The notes: a model not told the origin generated them from the sequence alone. Counted from the stretch's first letter, positions 17,384 to 25,643 are shown. The stretch is DNA of 64,000 nucleotides from Flavobacterium aquidurense (GCA_900107365.1 FNPS01000009.1:62001-126000); one strand, 5' to 3'. Made by a program: numbers and translations.

Positions 17384-17827
17384 TTACTTCAAATCCTTCT
17401 TAATCACCAAATATTTTAAATCCGTATTTCCGGCATTACTGATTCCATGTTCCATATTGGATGGACAGTAAAAACTGGTATTTGGTCCCGCGATTATGGT
17501 TTTTCCGTCAAGGTAGAATTGTGCTGTGCCTTCGAGAATAAAGAAAAATTCTTCTTCGACATGATGGTGCGGTGCATGCGTTGATTTTCCGGGTTCGACA
17601 ATACTCATTTTGAGCGTGTTTTCCTGAGTGAAATTTTTATCAGCAAACCAATATTGATAACCCACTTTTGTTTTCGTGGCTTTGTCTAATTCAAAATGGT
17701 TAACGCAATTTTCAATGGTGTATTTTGGCTCAGTTGAAGTTGTTTCTTTTTTTACTTCTTGTGCTTGCGCAGCTTGTTGCATGAATAATGCAAGAATTGC
17801 AAGGGTGATGGTTGCCGCTGGTTTCAT
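17384..17827 (-). CDS. Secreted cupin-domain protein
   Basis: 147 aa from the ATG at 17825-17827, where a good signal peptide begins (MKPAATITLAILALFMQQAA, cleavage near QAQ). The longer reading to 17875 adds 16 codons before it. Single cupin domain: GKSTHAPHHHVEEEFFFILE carries the HxH...E metal ligands and the second motif is NMEHGISNAG, giving a full 3-His/1-Glu site. Periplasmic cupins of this type may be dioxygenases, isomerases or binding proteins. No neighbour fixes the substrate. Confidence 0.88.
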   Translation of the reverse strand: MKPAATITLAILALFMQQAAQAQEVKKETTSTEPKYTIENCVNHFELDKATKTKVGYQYWFADKNFTQENTLKMSIVEPGKSTHAPHHHVEEEFFFILEGTAQFYLDGKTIIAGPNTSFYCPSNMEHGISNAGNTDLKYLVIKKDLK

Positions 17828-17926
17828 TTTCTTTTTTCTTGTAATAATACAAAAAAATGCTTTTAGGTGGCGCAATTAAAAGCAAAAAGCAAGCTTATTA
17901 GCTTGCCTCTTGTTTTATCATTTCCC

Positions 17927-18940
17927 TTAAAATTTAATCGCAATTTTTCCGATAGTACTTCCGGATTCCAGTAACTGGTGTGCTTTTTTGAAATTGGAAA
18001 CAGTCAGGCCATTCAGCGTCGTTTTTAAAGTAGACTGCATTGTACCCTTATCTAATAAATCGGCTACTTCATTTAAAATATGATGTTGTTCGATCATATC
18101 TTCGGTTTGAAACATGGAACGTGTAAACATCAATTCCCAATGAAAACTGGCACTTTTACCTTTTAATTGACGAAGATTCACATTTTCTACAGGATCACTA
18201 ATAGAACCAATATGTCCCTGCGGTTTTATCAGTTCTACGAATGCATTCCAATATTGATTCACATCAACAAAATCGAGAATAAAATCGACATGCTGAAAAC
18301 CTGCGTTACGAACTTCTTCAATCAAATTTTTATGGTTCACTACGAAATCGGCGCCTTGTTGTTTGCACCATTCTATAGATTCAGGACGCGACGCTGTAGC
18401 TATTACGGTTAATCCGGCCACTTTTTTAGCCAATTGAATCGCAACTGATCCTACTCCACCAGCTCCGCCAATGATTAAAATGCTTTTTCCTTTGTCTTTT
18501 TCCGGATGGATACGAATTCTGTCGAACAAGATTTCCCAGGCTGTTAGACCGGTTAACGGCATCGCTGCAGCTTGTTCTATAGAAAGAGATTTTGGCTTTT
18601 TACCCACAATACGTTCATCAACAACTTGATATTCTGCGTTACTGCCTTGTTTGGTCAAATCTCCTGCGTAATAAACTTCGTCTCCTACTTTAAATAAACT
18701 AACCTGATCACCAACAGCTTCTACAATTCCGACAGCATCCCAACCTATAATTTTTGGTGTTTCTAAAGTCGTTTCTTTGGCGCTATTCTGGCGAATTTTA
18801 AAATCTACCGGATTCACAGAAACGGCTTCAATTTTAACTAATAAATCATGCGCTCCCGGAATTGGTTTTGGCGTTTCAAATTCAATGAAACTATCGTCCT
18901 TATCTATTGGTAATGAGGTTTTAAATCCTATTGCTTTCAT
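17927..18940 (-). CDS. Zinc-type alcohol dehydrogenase-like / quinone oxidoreductase (MDR superfamily)
   Basis: 337 aa, cytosolic NAD(P)H-dependent medium-chain reductase. It has an N-terminal GroES-like domain (VSVNPVDFKIRQNS, IIGWDAVGIVEAVGDQVSLF) and a Rossmann domain with GGAGGVGSVAIQLAKKVAGL at about residues 157-176. The usual catalytic zinc ligands are missing, as in the zinc-independent quinone oxidoreductase group. Single gene with unknown substrate. Confidence 0.9.
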   Translation of the reverse strand: MKAIGFKTSLPIDKDDSFIEFETPKPIPGAHDLLVKIEAVSVNPVDFKIRQNSAKETTLETPKIIGWDAVGIVEAVGDQVSLFKVGDEVYYAGDLTKQGSNAEYQVVDERIVGKKPKSLSIEQAAAMPLTGLTAWEILFDRIRIHPEKDKGKSILIIGGAGGVGSVAIQLAKKVAGLTVIATASRPESIEWCKQQGADFVVNHKNLIEEVRNAGFQHVDFILDFVDVNQYWNAFVELIKPQGHIGSISDPVENVNLRQLKGKSASFHWELMFTRSMFQTEDMIEQHHILNEVADLLDKGTMQSTLKTTLNGLTVSNFKKAHQLLESGSTIGKIAIKF

Positions 18941-19063
18941 CTTTATATCTTTTGATTTAAACTAATAATACAAAGATACTCACAAAGAAGGATTTGGGAA
19001 TTGTACAAATTCGTTATGAATTGGTACATGTTTACCGTGTGATATTATTAATGTTGGACCTAA

Positions 19064-19112
19064 ACTGGACTGAAGTCCAGCTCTATAATATTGGGCATTC
19101 CTACGGAATTTT
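19064..19112 (-). repeat. Family B repeat, half copy
   Basis: It equals the reverse complement of the right half of the copies at 21133-21251 and 24429-24547: palindrome CTGGACTGAAGTCCAG, then CATTCCTACGGAATTTTT. Confidence 0.75.
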
Positions 19113-19133
19113 TACTTGTTTGCTTTTTTTATC

Positions 19134-19529
19134 TTATAATTCTACTGCTAAAAGTTCTTTTCCTAAATTATGTAAGGCGCTTTCTATTTTTAGACGCTGT
19201 TCTAATCTTGGATTTCTATGACCTGATGCATAGTGCTGAATTTGTTTTTGATTTATGCCTGTAATTCTTTCAAGTGCTGAGTTTGTAAATATTCCTTTGT
19301 AATAATTTAATAAACTCGCCGTATCGAACTTATAAACTAACATATAATCTTTATCTAAAAAACCTGGTTTATTTTCTTCATCTAATTCTTTTAATGTCTC
19401 AATACAGTCTAATACATCTTGTTTGCATTCCTGAACTGTGTTACCACCACCGACTATAGCTTTTTCATTTTCAGCATAGCCCCAAAAGCCATCTTCGTTT
19501 CTTTCGATAATAATTTTAATTGTTTTCAT
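19134..19529 (-). CDS. hicB: HicB-family antitoxin with C-terminal HTH
   Basis: 131 aa. The N-terminal HicB domain (IKIIIERNEDGFWGYAENE, AIVGGGNTVQECKQDVLDCI) is the degenerate RNase H-like fold that neutralises HicA. Residues about 85-120 form an XRE-type HTH (LERITGINQKQIQHYASGHR) for operator binding. It follows hicA by 21 bp in the usual toxin-first order. The palindrome at 19749-19770 is the probable autoregulatory site. Confidence 0.9.
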   Translation of the reverse strand: MKTIKIIIERNEDGFWGYAENEKAIVGGGNTVQECKQDVLDCIETLKELDEENKPGFLDKDYMLVYKFDTASLLNYYKGIFTNSALERITGINQKQIQHYASGHRNPRLEQRLKIESALHNLGKELLAVEL

Positions 19530-19550
19530 AATTACCTATTTTTTAAGATG

Positions 19551-19730
19551 CTAAAGCCCCATCTCTTTTCTCAATTTCTGTTCTAATCCTTTTCCAATTT
19601 CTTTTGATCCGTGATTCGGAATAACAACTTGTTTATCCTCTTTTTGATAAATCTCATGACTTCCTTTGCCTTGCCTTACGAATACCCAACCGTTTCGCAA
19701 AGCTTCTCTAATAAATTCTTTTGATTTCAC
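19551..19730 (-). CDS. hicA: HicA-family mRNA interferase toxin
   Basis: 59 aa with a GTG start at 19728-19730. It is a dsRBD-like fold: SKEFIREALRNGWVFVRQGK, then GSHEIYQKEDKQVVIPNHGS and KEIGKGLEQKLRKEMGL. The key His in GSHEIY and the PNHGSKEI motif of HicA are both present, so the toxin looks intact. It cleaves mRNA when free of HicB. The leader is short, with a -7 box TATCTTTG ending 16 nt before GTG. Downstream hicB is 21 bp away. Confidence 0.88.
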   Translation of the reverse strand: MKSKEFIREALRNGWVFVRQGKGSHEIYQKEDKQVVIPNHGSKEIGKGLEQKLRKEMGL

Positions 19731-19748
19731 TATCCAAATCGTTTTACA

Positions 19749-19770
19749 AAGATAGTAGAATTACTATCTT
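19749..19770. promoter_or_regulatory. hicAB operator palindrome overlapping the -7 box
   Basis: AAGATAGTA, GAAT, TACTATCTT: perfect 9-bp arms. The minus-strand -7 box TATCTTTG occupies 19747-19754. A further half-site, CAAAGATAG, lies near 19802. Confidence 0.7.
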
Positions 19771-19870
19771 AAATTATTTTTTTATTACAAATTTTAAAAA
19801 TCAAAGATAGCATGTTAAAACAAAATGTAGGAAATTATTTATAATTATTAACTTCTGAAAAACTAAATCT

Positions 19871-20030
19871 CTCGTCTAGCCCTGATAGAAGTGTAAATCC
19901 TTTTGTGTCCGCCGCGGCGGACACAAAAGGATTTACACTTAATTTTATTTAATTTCGGAGTTCAGTGAACTTCGTTTGAAACGGAAAGCGGGACAAGTCG
20001 TCTTAAAAAACATAATTATTCTGCTCCTAA
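19871..20030 (+). repeat. Family C structured repeat, copy 3, with a 52-bp perfect palindrome
   Basis: The flanks are CTAGCCCTGATAG and CGGAAAGCGGGACAAGTCGT, ending in CTGCTCCTAA. Positions 19889-19940 form a perfect palindrome with 26-bp arms and no loop (centre CCG|CGG, ends AAGTGTAAATCC and GGATTTACACTT). The rest of the 19771-20157 gap shows nothing else. Confidence 0.85.
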
Positions 20031-20157
20031 AAAAGAATATCCCAATGCTAACAATGGAATCTTAATTATGACTACAAAGAAATTAACATGAGAACTGTAC
20101 AAAACATACTATATTAGCCTTTCATTTTTTTCAAAGTAATCTATACTCCTTTTCATT

Positions 20158-21081
20158 ATGAACCACCTTCGCCTTAAAATAAAATCAAACCTTCTATTTT
20201 TTATTGCTTTTATTTTTACAAATTTTATATCCGCTCAGAAATCAGAAGACAGCAACCATAACCTAATAGCAAAAGGCGCAGTTCTCACAAAACTATCTGA
20301 TCAATACAGTTTTACGGAAGGACCTGCAGTAGATAAAAAAGGAAATATTTATTTTACCGATCAGCCTAATAATAGAATCATGAAATGGTCGGTTAATGGC
20401 GAACTTTCTGTTTTTATGGAAAACGCAGGAAGAGCTAACGGTTTGTATTTTGATCACGAAGGCAACCTTTTGGCTTGCGCCGATGAAAAAAATGAAATTT
20501 GGAAAATAGACCAAAACAAAAATTATACTGTACTAGTAAACAACTTCGAAGGAAAAAGGCTGAATGGCCCCAATGATCTTTGGATTGATCCAAAAGGTGG
20601 TATCTATTTTACAGATCCTTTTTACCAAAGAGATTATTGGAAACATACTTCCAAAGAAATAGAAAAAGAATGTGTTTACTATTTAGCTCCTGATAAATCT
20701 AAAATTACTAACGTTGACAATGCCCTTATAAAACCTAATGGTGTTATTGGAACTTCGGATGGTAAAATGTTATTCGTAGCGGATATAGGGGCCAACAAAA
20801 CGTATTCTTATACAATAAACAGTGATGGTTCTTTGGACAAAAAAACGCTGTTTACTGAATCAGGTTCGGATGGAATGACAAGAGACGCGTCCGGAAACAT
20901 TTACTTAACCGGAAAAGGAGTTACTATATTTAATCCAAAGGGAGAAAAAATAGCCCATATTGATGTTCCTGAGCCTTGGACTGCCAATGTTTGTTTTGGA
21001 GGAAAAAAATTTAAAACATTATTTATTACTGCCAGTAAAAGTGTTTATACGTTAGAAATGAATGTTCCGGGAATGAAATAA
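20158..21081 (+). CDS. Secreted SMP-30/gluconolactonase/LRE-family protein
   Basis: 307 aa. A signal peptide (LLFFIAFIFTNFISAQKSED) places it in the periplasm. Six-bladed propeller with the metal-ligand segments FTEGPAVDKKGNIYFTDQPN (about 52-71), GRANGLYFDHEGNLLACADE, KRLNGPNDLWIDPKGGIYFT and LIKPNGVIG. Members hydrolyse aldonolactones such as gluconolactone with a divalent metal. With GntP and the FGGY kinase 3-6 kb away, it could supply gluconate from oxidised glucose. The link is inferred, since they are not one operon. Confidence 0.9.
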   Translation: MNHLRLKIKSNLLFFIAFIFTNFISAQKSEDSNHNLIAKGAVLTKLSDQYSFTEGPAVDKKGNIYFTDQPNNRIMKWSVNGELSVFMENAGRANGLYFDHEGNLLACADEKNEIWKIDQNKNYTVLVNNFEGKRLNGPNDLWIDPKGGIYFTDPFYQRDYWKHTSKEIEKECVYYLAPDKSKITNVDNALIKPNGVIGTSDGKMLFVADIGANKTYSYTINSDGSLDKKTLFTESGSDGMTRDASGNIYLTGKGVTIFNPKGEKIAHIDVPEPWTANVCFGGKKFKTLFITASKSVYTLEMNVPGMK

Positions 21082-21132
21082 TTATGCAAATGAAAATAGC
21101 GTTTCTTAATATATTAAATCTCTATTATTTAA

Positions 21133-21251
21133 ACTGGACTAAAGTCCAACCCTACAAAATTGCTAGAGCCTCCGGCTCTTTTTGAATCTTTATAGCAATT
21201 TTAAAATTCCGAAGGAATGACAGATATTGTAGAGCTGGACTTTAGTCCAGT
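21133..21251 (+). repeat. Family B repeat, copy 1
   Basis: Ends are the palindromes TGGACTAAAGTCCA and TGGACTTTAGTCCA. Inside are the hairpin AGAGCC/GGCTCT and an ATTCCGAAGGAAT segment. The outer arms also pair with each other through CCTACAA and TTGTAGAG. About 88% identical by eye to 24429-24547. Confidence 0.85.
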
Positions 21252-21302
21252 CTAGGTTATGGTTTTGTATTTTTTTATAATCGTCTTATAAAAACTAAAC
21301 TT

Positions 21303-21480
21303 CTCGTCTAGCCCCGATTACTTCACTTAGCATTTATTTTAATCGGAGTTCAGTGAATTTCATTTGAAGCGGTATCTCCCGATTTAGAAAAACAAGGCTT
21401 TTTAGCCGTAGTTTTTCTAAATCGGGAATATAGCGGATAGCGGGACAAGTCGTCTTAAAAGCTTAGTTCCTCTGCTCCTA
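21303..21480 (+). repeat. Family C structured repeat, copy 4
   Basis: TAGCCCCGATTACTTC with a first hairpin (CCGATTA/TAATCGG). A second, perfect 16-bp stem follows: 21378-21393 pairs with 21411-21426, capped by the inner hairpin GGCT-TTTT-AGCC. The tail is ATAGCGGATAGCGGGACAAG and then TCTGCTCCTA. It is joined to family B copy 1 and nearly identical to 24594-24770. Confidence 0.85.
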
Positions 21481-21542
21481 AAAGCTAAAACCCAGATTAA
21501 ATCCTATATTTTATAAATAAAACTTAAAATTTCTTTTCTCAT

Positions 21543-21574
21543 TTTGAATATATGTAGTTAACTACGTAAATTCG
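21543..21574 (+). promoter_or_regulatory. Promoter with MarR-type operator for the MarR-GNAT gene
   Basis: TTTG (21543-21546), 20-nt spacer, TAAATTCG (one mismatch to TAnnTTTG). The spacer holds GTAGTTAACTAC (21554-21565), a perfect 12-bp palindrome that extends to 18 bp with one mismatch and is a likely autoregulatory site. Confidence 0.6.
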
Positions 21575-21591
21575 CATACAAATTATTTGTT

Positions 21592-22512
21592 ATGGTATTA
21601 GAAAAGTCACAATCATTGGTATTAGGCAATCTCTTGCAGCGTTTGACGGAGAACCTGCGAAAAGAGGCGCAGCTATTTTACAGAAGTCAGAATATTGATT
21701 TTGAACCCAAATGGTTTCCGGTAATTTATGTGCTTTCGCAGAAAAAGGCCATTAGTGTGGTAGAGCTTTCCCAGGAAGTTGGATACTCCCATCCTACTAC
21801 GATTTCTCTTTTAAAGGAATTAGAAAAGAAAGAACTGATTGGCTCTGCTAAAGATGCCAAAGATGAAAGAAAGCGTCTAATTACGCTTACTGAAAAGGCA
21901 AATGAACTCATACAACACCTGCAACCGTTATGGGCTGTTATGACGCAGGCTTTAATGGAATTGACCGACACAGAAAATAATTTGTACAAAGCCATAAACG
22001 AAGTAAATCAAAATTTAAAAACAAAAAATCTTTTTGACCGAATGACAACTATTAAAGAAATGAACCTACAGAATCCCCTTAAAGAAGTAGAAAACGATAT
22101 TAAAGTAGAAAAAATTGAAGATGCAAAACTAGAATCGATCGCCTTTGCAATTAGAAGGCAAGTTTTTGTTGAAGAACAAAATGTATCGCAGGAACGGGAA
22201 TCGATGGATGATGCTGAGGCGATTCATTATCTGGCAACGGTAAATGGTTTACCAGCCGGAGCGGCGCGTTACAGAATAATGGAGAAAGGAGCAAAAATTG
22301 AACGTATTGCGGTTTTGGATTCGTATCGCGGAAAAAAAGTAGGAGAAGCTACTCTGAAAAAAATTTTGGAAGATTTGCGTAATGAAGAGAAAATTTATCT
22401 GTATGCTCAGGTTAATGCTAGTCCGTTTTATATTAAAAACGGGTTCAGACAAACCAATAACTATTTCCTGGATGCCGGAATTGAGCATGTCGAAATGGAT
22501 TTGGTTAAATAA
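21592..22512 (+). CDS. MarR-family regulator fused to GNAT acetyltransferase
   Basis: 306 aa. Residues about 1-145 are a MarR winged helix (KWFPVIYVLSQKKAISVVEL, EVGYSHPTTISLLKELEKKE as recognition helix, DAKDERKRLITLTEKA as wing). Residues about 160-306 are a GNAT domain (IRRQVFVEEQNVSQERESMD, RYRIMEKGAKIERIAVLDSY, then RGKKVGEATLKKIL for acetyl-CoA binding, and NASPFYIKNGF). It may regulate transcription and acetylate a small molecule or protein. The substrate is unknown. It is a single gene with a palindrome in its own promoter, ending 36 bp from a convergent AraC gene. Confidence 0.92.
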   Translation: MVLEKSQSLVLGNLLQRLTENLRKEAQLFYRSQNIDFEPKWFPVIYVLSQKKAISVVELSQEVGYSHPTTISLLKELEKKELIGSAKDAKDERKRLITLTEKANELIQHLQPLWAVMTQALMELTDTENNLYKAINEVNQNLKTKNLFDRMTTIKEMNLQNPLKEVENDIKVEKIEDAKLESIAFAIRRQVFVEEQNVSQERESMDDAEAIHYLATVNGLPAGAARYRIMEKGAKIERIAVLDSYRGKKVGEATLKKILEDLRNEEKIYLYAQVNASPFYIKNGFRQTNNYFLDAGIEHVEMDLVK

Positions 22513-22548
22513 AAACAGATCAGCATTTCTTGGCAGGATACATTGTTG

Positions 22549-23385
22549 CTAAAAAATACTTAATGATTTTTTAAATTCTGATGGAGAGATTCCCGTGCTT
22601 TTCATCATGAATTTATTGAAATGACTGCTGTCAATAAAACCCAAATCGTTACTGATTTCTGAGAAAGTTAAATTGCTTTTGCTCAGTTTTTCGGTTACCA
22701 CTTTAAGTTTAGTTTGCACGATATAATCTCTTAAAGTAATATTTAAATGGTTTTTAAAATACTCTCCTATATAATGGATCGAGACATTAAAATGACTTGC
22801 CATTTCTTTTTTCTTCAACAAATGTGGATTGGCAATATTCGATCGGATGTAACTTAAAATCGTGTCAATCTTCAGTATTTCGGTAGTTTGTAAGTTTAGA
22901 TTATTTTCATTTAAAATGGCATTTCGACGAATGATCTGAATGAGCGCAGTCATTAAACTTTTGATTATAACTTCGTTCTGCCCTTTTGGTTTCGCCACTT
23001 CGTTTAATATTTTTATAATAAGCGTTTCGCAAAACGCCTTATCCTCTTCAAGGAAAATTAAATTTCCATTGGTCTGATTGTGGTAATAAAACAATTTCTC
23101 GATCTCTTCGATTTCTTTTTTATTCGAAAAAAAATTAGGTAAGAACCGCAGGCAATGAAACTTTGTTGGTTTTAAGGTTTTGAACGAATGATAATCTTTT
23201 GGCGTAAGCAAATAAATATCGTGTTCCTTATAATGATGAGGAATTGAATTTAGAATGTGATTTCCGGTTCCGTATTCAATGTAAAGTAATTCAAAAAAAT
23301 TGTGTCGATGAATTTCTTTTTTCCACGTTAATTCTTCGACAGAATAAATTTCGAAATCTTTATAAATAAAAAAGGTGTCTTTCAT
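22549..23385 (-). CDS. AraC-family transcriptional regulator
   Basis: 278 aa. The N-terminal cupin-like sensor (EIHRHNFFELLYIEYGTGNH, residues about 22-42, then HDIYLLTPKDYHSF) precedes two C-terminal HTH motifs at about 180-275 (MASHFNVSIHYIGEYFKNHL and FSEISNDLGFIDSSHFNKFM). It diverges from the ketopantoate reductase-like gene, with 99 bp between them, so it probably controls that gene. A -7 box TATATTTG lies at 23401-23408 on the minus strand, 16 nt before the ATG. Confidence 0.92.
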   Translation of the reverse strand: MKDTFFIYKDFEIYSVEELTWKKEIHRHNFFELLYIEYGTGNHILNSIPHHYKEHDIYLLTPKDYHSFKTLKPTKFHCLRFLPNFFSNKKEIEEIEKLFYYHNQTNGNLIFLEEDKAFCETLIIKILNEVAKPKGQNEVIIKSLMTALIQIIRRNAILNENNLNLQTTEILKIDTILSYIRSNIANPHLLKKKEMASHFNVSIHYIGEYFKNHLNITLRDYIVQTKLKVVTEKLSKSNLTFSEISNDLGFIDSSHFNKFMMKSTGISPSEFKKSLSIF

Positions 23386-23484
23386 AATCCTTAATTTTTA
23401 CAAATATAACCTATATTATTACATCAGTTAATAAATGTTAACCCATTTACTTTGCATCGATAATTAAAAACCTAAAACGACAAC

Positions 23485-24414
23485 ATGAACTCAGAAACAA
23501 TAAAAATAGGAATTCTTGGAATTGGTGGAATCGGCGGATTTGTTGGTGCTCCGTTGGCAAAAAAATACAAAGACAGTAGCACAAAAATCATTTTTATTTG
23601 CAGAGGCGAAACCAAAAGCAACATTGAAAAGGAAGGTTTAGTATTTGAATCTAAAGGTGAAAAGGAAACTATATTTCCTGATTTGATATCTGATAATCCA
23701 AGAGAAATAGGAATTTTGGATGTTTTGATTCTTACTTCAAAATCTTATTCTATAAAAGAGGTTTTATCTGCTTATAAAGATTGTATAAATGAGAAAACGA
23801 TTATTATCTCTTTGCAAAATGTAGTAAATGCCCAAGAAATTATCCGTGAGACTTTGCCTGAAACAGGACAAATTATGGAAGGCTGTATTTATGTTGCTTC
23901 TAATGTTAAGAAACCGGGACATGTACAACATGTTGGCGGACCAGGAAAGATTTTCGTTGGTGGAAAAGAAAATAAACCTTTAATAGACTTATTACTAGCC
24001 GGAGGTTTAGATATTACGTATCTGGAAAACATTAACGAAACACTGTGGAAGAAATACTTGTTCGTTGCACCGGTTGCAGCTATAACTTCTGCTTATAAAG
24101 TTAGTTTTGGGCAACTTTTGGAAGATCAAAACTTACTGCATATTCTGGAAAATATGATGATTGAGATTCAATCTCTTGCACTCAAAAACAATATAAATCT
24201 GACCAACGAAGACATTGAAACCGCCAAAGGTTTATTGACTAAATTTCCGTTTGAATCGAAATCGTCTTTGCAACTGGATTTTGAAAACAACAATAAAACT
24301 GAAAAACAATTTCTGGTTGATTTTGTTATTGAAAATGCCAAAAAATACGGAATTGAAACTCCTTTTTATAATGCTGTCAATGAAAAAATAATGGCTTTGT
24401 ATAGCGTTTCTTAA
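23485..24414 (+). CDS. Ketopantoate reductase (PanE/ApbA) family protein
   Basis: 309 aa, cytosolic. An NAD(P) Rossmann motif IGILGIGGIGGFVGAPLAKK opens the protein. VLILTSKSYSIKEVL and IISLQNVVNAQEIIRE are family signatures. A Lys in NETLWKKYLFVAPVAAITSA (about 193) matches the catalytic Lys region, and the C-terminal helical domain ends near residue 305. PanE makes pantoate for CoA, but paralogues with other substrates are common. The divergent AraC regulator suggests an inducible catabolic role more than housekeeping. Confidence 0.88.
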   Translation: MNSETIKIGILGIGGIGGFVGAPLAKKYKDSSTKIIFICRGETKSNIEKEGLVFESKGEKETIFPDLISDNPREIGILDVLILTSKSYSIKEVLSAYKDCINEKTIIISLQNVVNAQEIIRETLPETGQIMEGCIYVASNVKKPGHVQHVGGPGKIFVGGKENKPLIDLLLAGGLDITYLENINETLWKKYLFVAPVAAITSAYKVSFGQLLEDQNLLHILENMMIEIQSLALKNNINLTNEDIETAKGLLTKFPFESKSSLQLDFENNNKTEKQFLVDFVIENAKKYGIETPFYNAVNEKIMALYSVS

Positions 24415-24428
24415 TTATATACATCTCA

Positions 24429-24547
24429 ACTGGACTAAAGTCCAGCCCTACAATATTATTAGAGCCTCTGGCTCTTTTTGATTACGCACATAGATTTTAA
24501 AATTCCGTAGGAATGATCGATATTGTAGAGCTGGACTTCAGTCCAGT
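24429..24547 (+). repeat. Family B repeat, copy 2
   Basis: Same architecture as 21133-21251. The outer palindromes TGGACTAAAGTCCA and TGGACTTCAGTCCA differ from copy 1 mainly at loop positions. Confidence 0.85.
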
Positions 24548-24593
24548 CTAGGTTTTGTATTTTTTTGATTATCGTCTTATGAAAATTAAACCT

Positions 24594-24770
24594 CTCGTCT
24601 AGCCCCGATTACTTCACTTAGCATTTATTTTAATCGGAGTTCAGTGAATTTCATTTGAAGCGGTATCTCCCGATTTAGAAAAACAAGGCTTTTTAGCCGT
24701 AGTTTTTGTTAATCGGGAATATAGTGGATAGCGGGACTAAACGTATTATGAAATTGAAATTTCTGCTCCT
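24594..24770 (+). repeat. Family C structured repeat, copy 5
   Basis: Joined to family B copy 2 exactly as at 21133-21480. The 16-bp stem of copy 4 is partly broken here (TTTTTGTTAATCGGG in place of TTTTTCTAAATCGGG), and the tail has diverged. Confidence 0.85.
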
Positions 24771-24989
24771 GAAAATTTATAAGGTTTAAATCAAATTATT
24801 TCTCCTTTTTACTTTTGACGACGTTTTTGCGAATTAGTAAATCTTAAAAAATGTTAAAAAGGGATTCAAATTTCATTAAAATCAAAATATTTTATAATTC
24901 AAAACCTCTGGAAAGCCTTATTTTTCAGTATCTATGTTATGATAAGAAAAAATTATAACGAATTTATATTATAATCAGAAAATCGGTAT

Positions 24990-25011
24990 TACATTTGCCT
25001 AACAGTGTTAG
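24990..25011 (+). promoter_or_regulatory. tetR -7 box and operator copy 1
   Basis: TACATTTG (24990-24997) is followed at once by the palindrome CTAACAGTGTTAG (24999-25011), which covers the expected transcription start. A TetR dimer bound here would block its own promoter. Confidence 0.75.
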
Positions 25012-25031
25012 ATTATTTAATACTCATCAAA

Positions 25032-25625
25032 ATGGCAAGTAAAGATCGTATATTAAGACAAAAAGAAGAGACAAGAAATAATATTCTTGAAGCTGCTTAT
25101 TCTATCGTAAAAGAAGAAGGATGGCAAGGTCTGAGTATGCGAAAGATTGCTGACAAAATTGAATATACTGCCCCTATTATCTACGAATACTTCTCGAATA
25201 AAGAGGCTATTTTAAACGAATTAACCGGTAAAGGTTTTATTAAATTGGCGAAGGAATTGCAAAGTGCCAAAGCAAAATTTGATAAACCGGAAGACCAAAT
25301 TGAAGCCATGTGGATGGCTTATTGGGATTTTGCCTTTACAGATACTGAAATGTATCAGGTAATGTTTGGTGTGCAAATGAATTGTTGTTCTCAGCAATGT
25401 TCGGCTGCAGAAGCACCTTATAATTTATTCACCGCGGTGATTGCTGAAATTATGAAAAACAGTAACCCCGGCCCTGAAGTTATCAAACAAAAATATTTTA
25501 CTTTCTTTTCTGTTATTCACGGTTTAATTGCGATTAACATTATTAACAAAAGCGAAGTAATGGAAACGATCAACAATCAAATCCTGAAAGATGCGATTGG
25601 TGGTATCATTAAATCAATACAGTAA
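25032..25625 (+). CDS. TetR/AcrR-family repressor of the adjacent RND pump
   Basis: 197 aa from the ATG at 25032. An in-frame GTG at 25005 lies inside the operator and is unlikely to be used. The N-terminal HTH (residues about 10-55) reads ILEAAYSIVKEEGWQGLSMR, KIADKIEYTAPIIYEYFSNK. The ligand domain (60-197) contains a CCSQQC cysteine cluster at about 121-126 that could sense thiol-reactive compounds or metals (inference). Four operator-like units lie around the gene, three of them between it and the pump operon. Confidence 0.93.
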   Translation: MASKDRILRQKEETRNNILEAAYSIVKEEGWQGLSMRKIADKIEYTAPIIYEYFSNKEAILNELTGKGFIKLAKELQSAKAKFDKPEDQIEAMWMAYWDFAFTDTEMYQVMFGVQMNCCSQQCSAAEAPYNLFTAVIAEIMKNSNPGPEVIKQKYFTFFSVIHGLIAINIINKSEVMETINNQILKDAIGGIIKSIQ

Positions 25626-25643
25626 AAAAATTTTCCATTTCAC

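Noticed and set aside
25005..25031. GTG start for TetR
   Set aside because: Lies inside the operator at the expected transcription start; MASKDRILRQ at 25032 is a normal TetR start.
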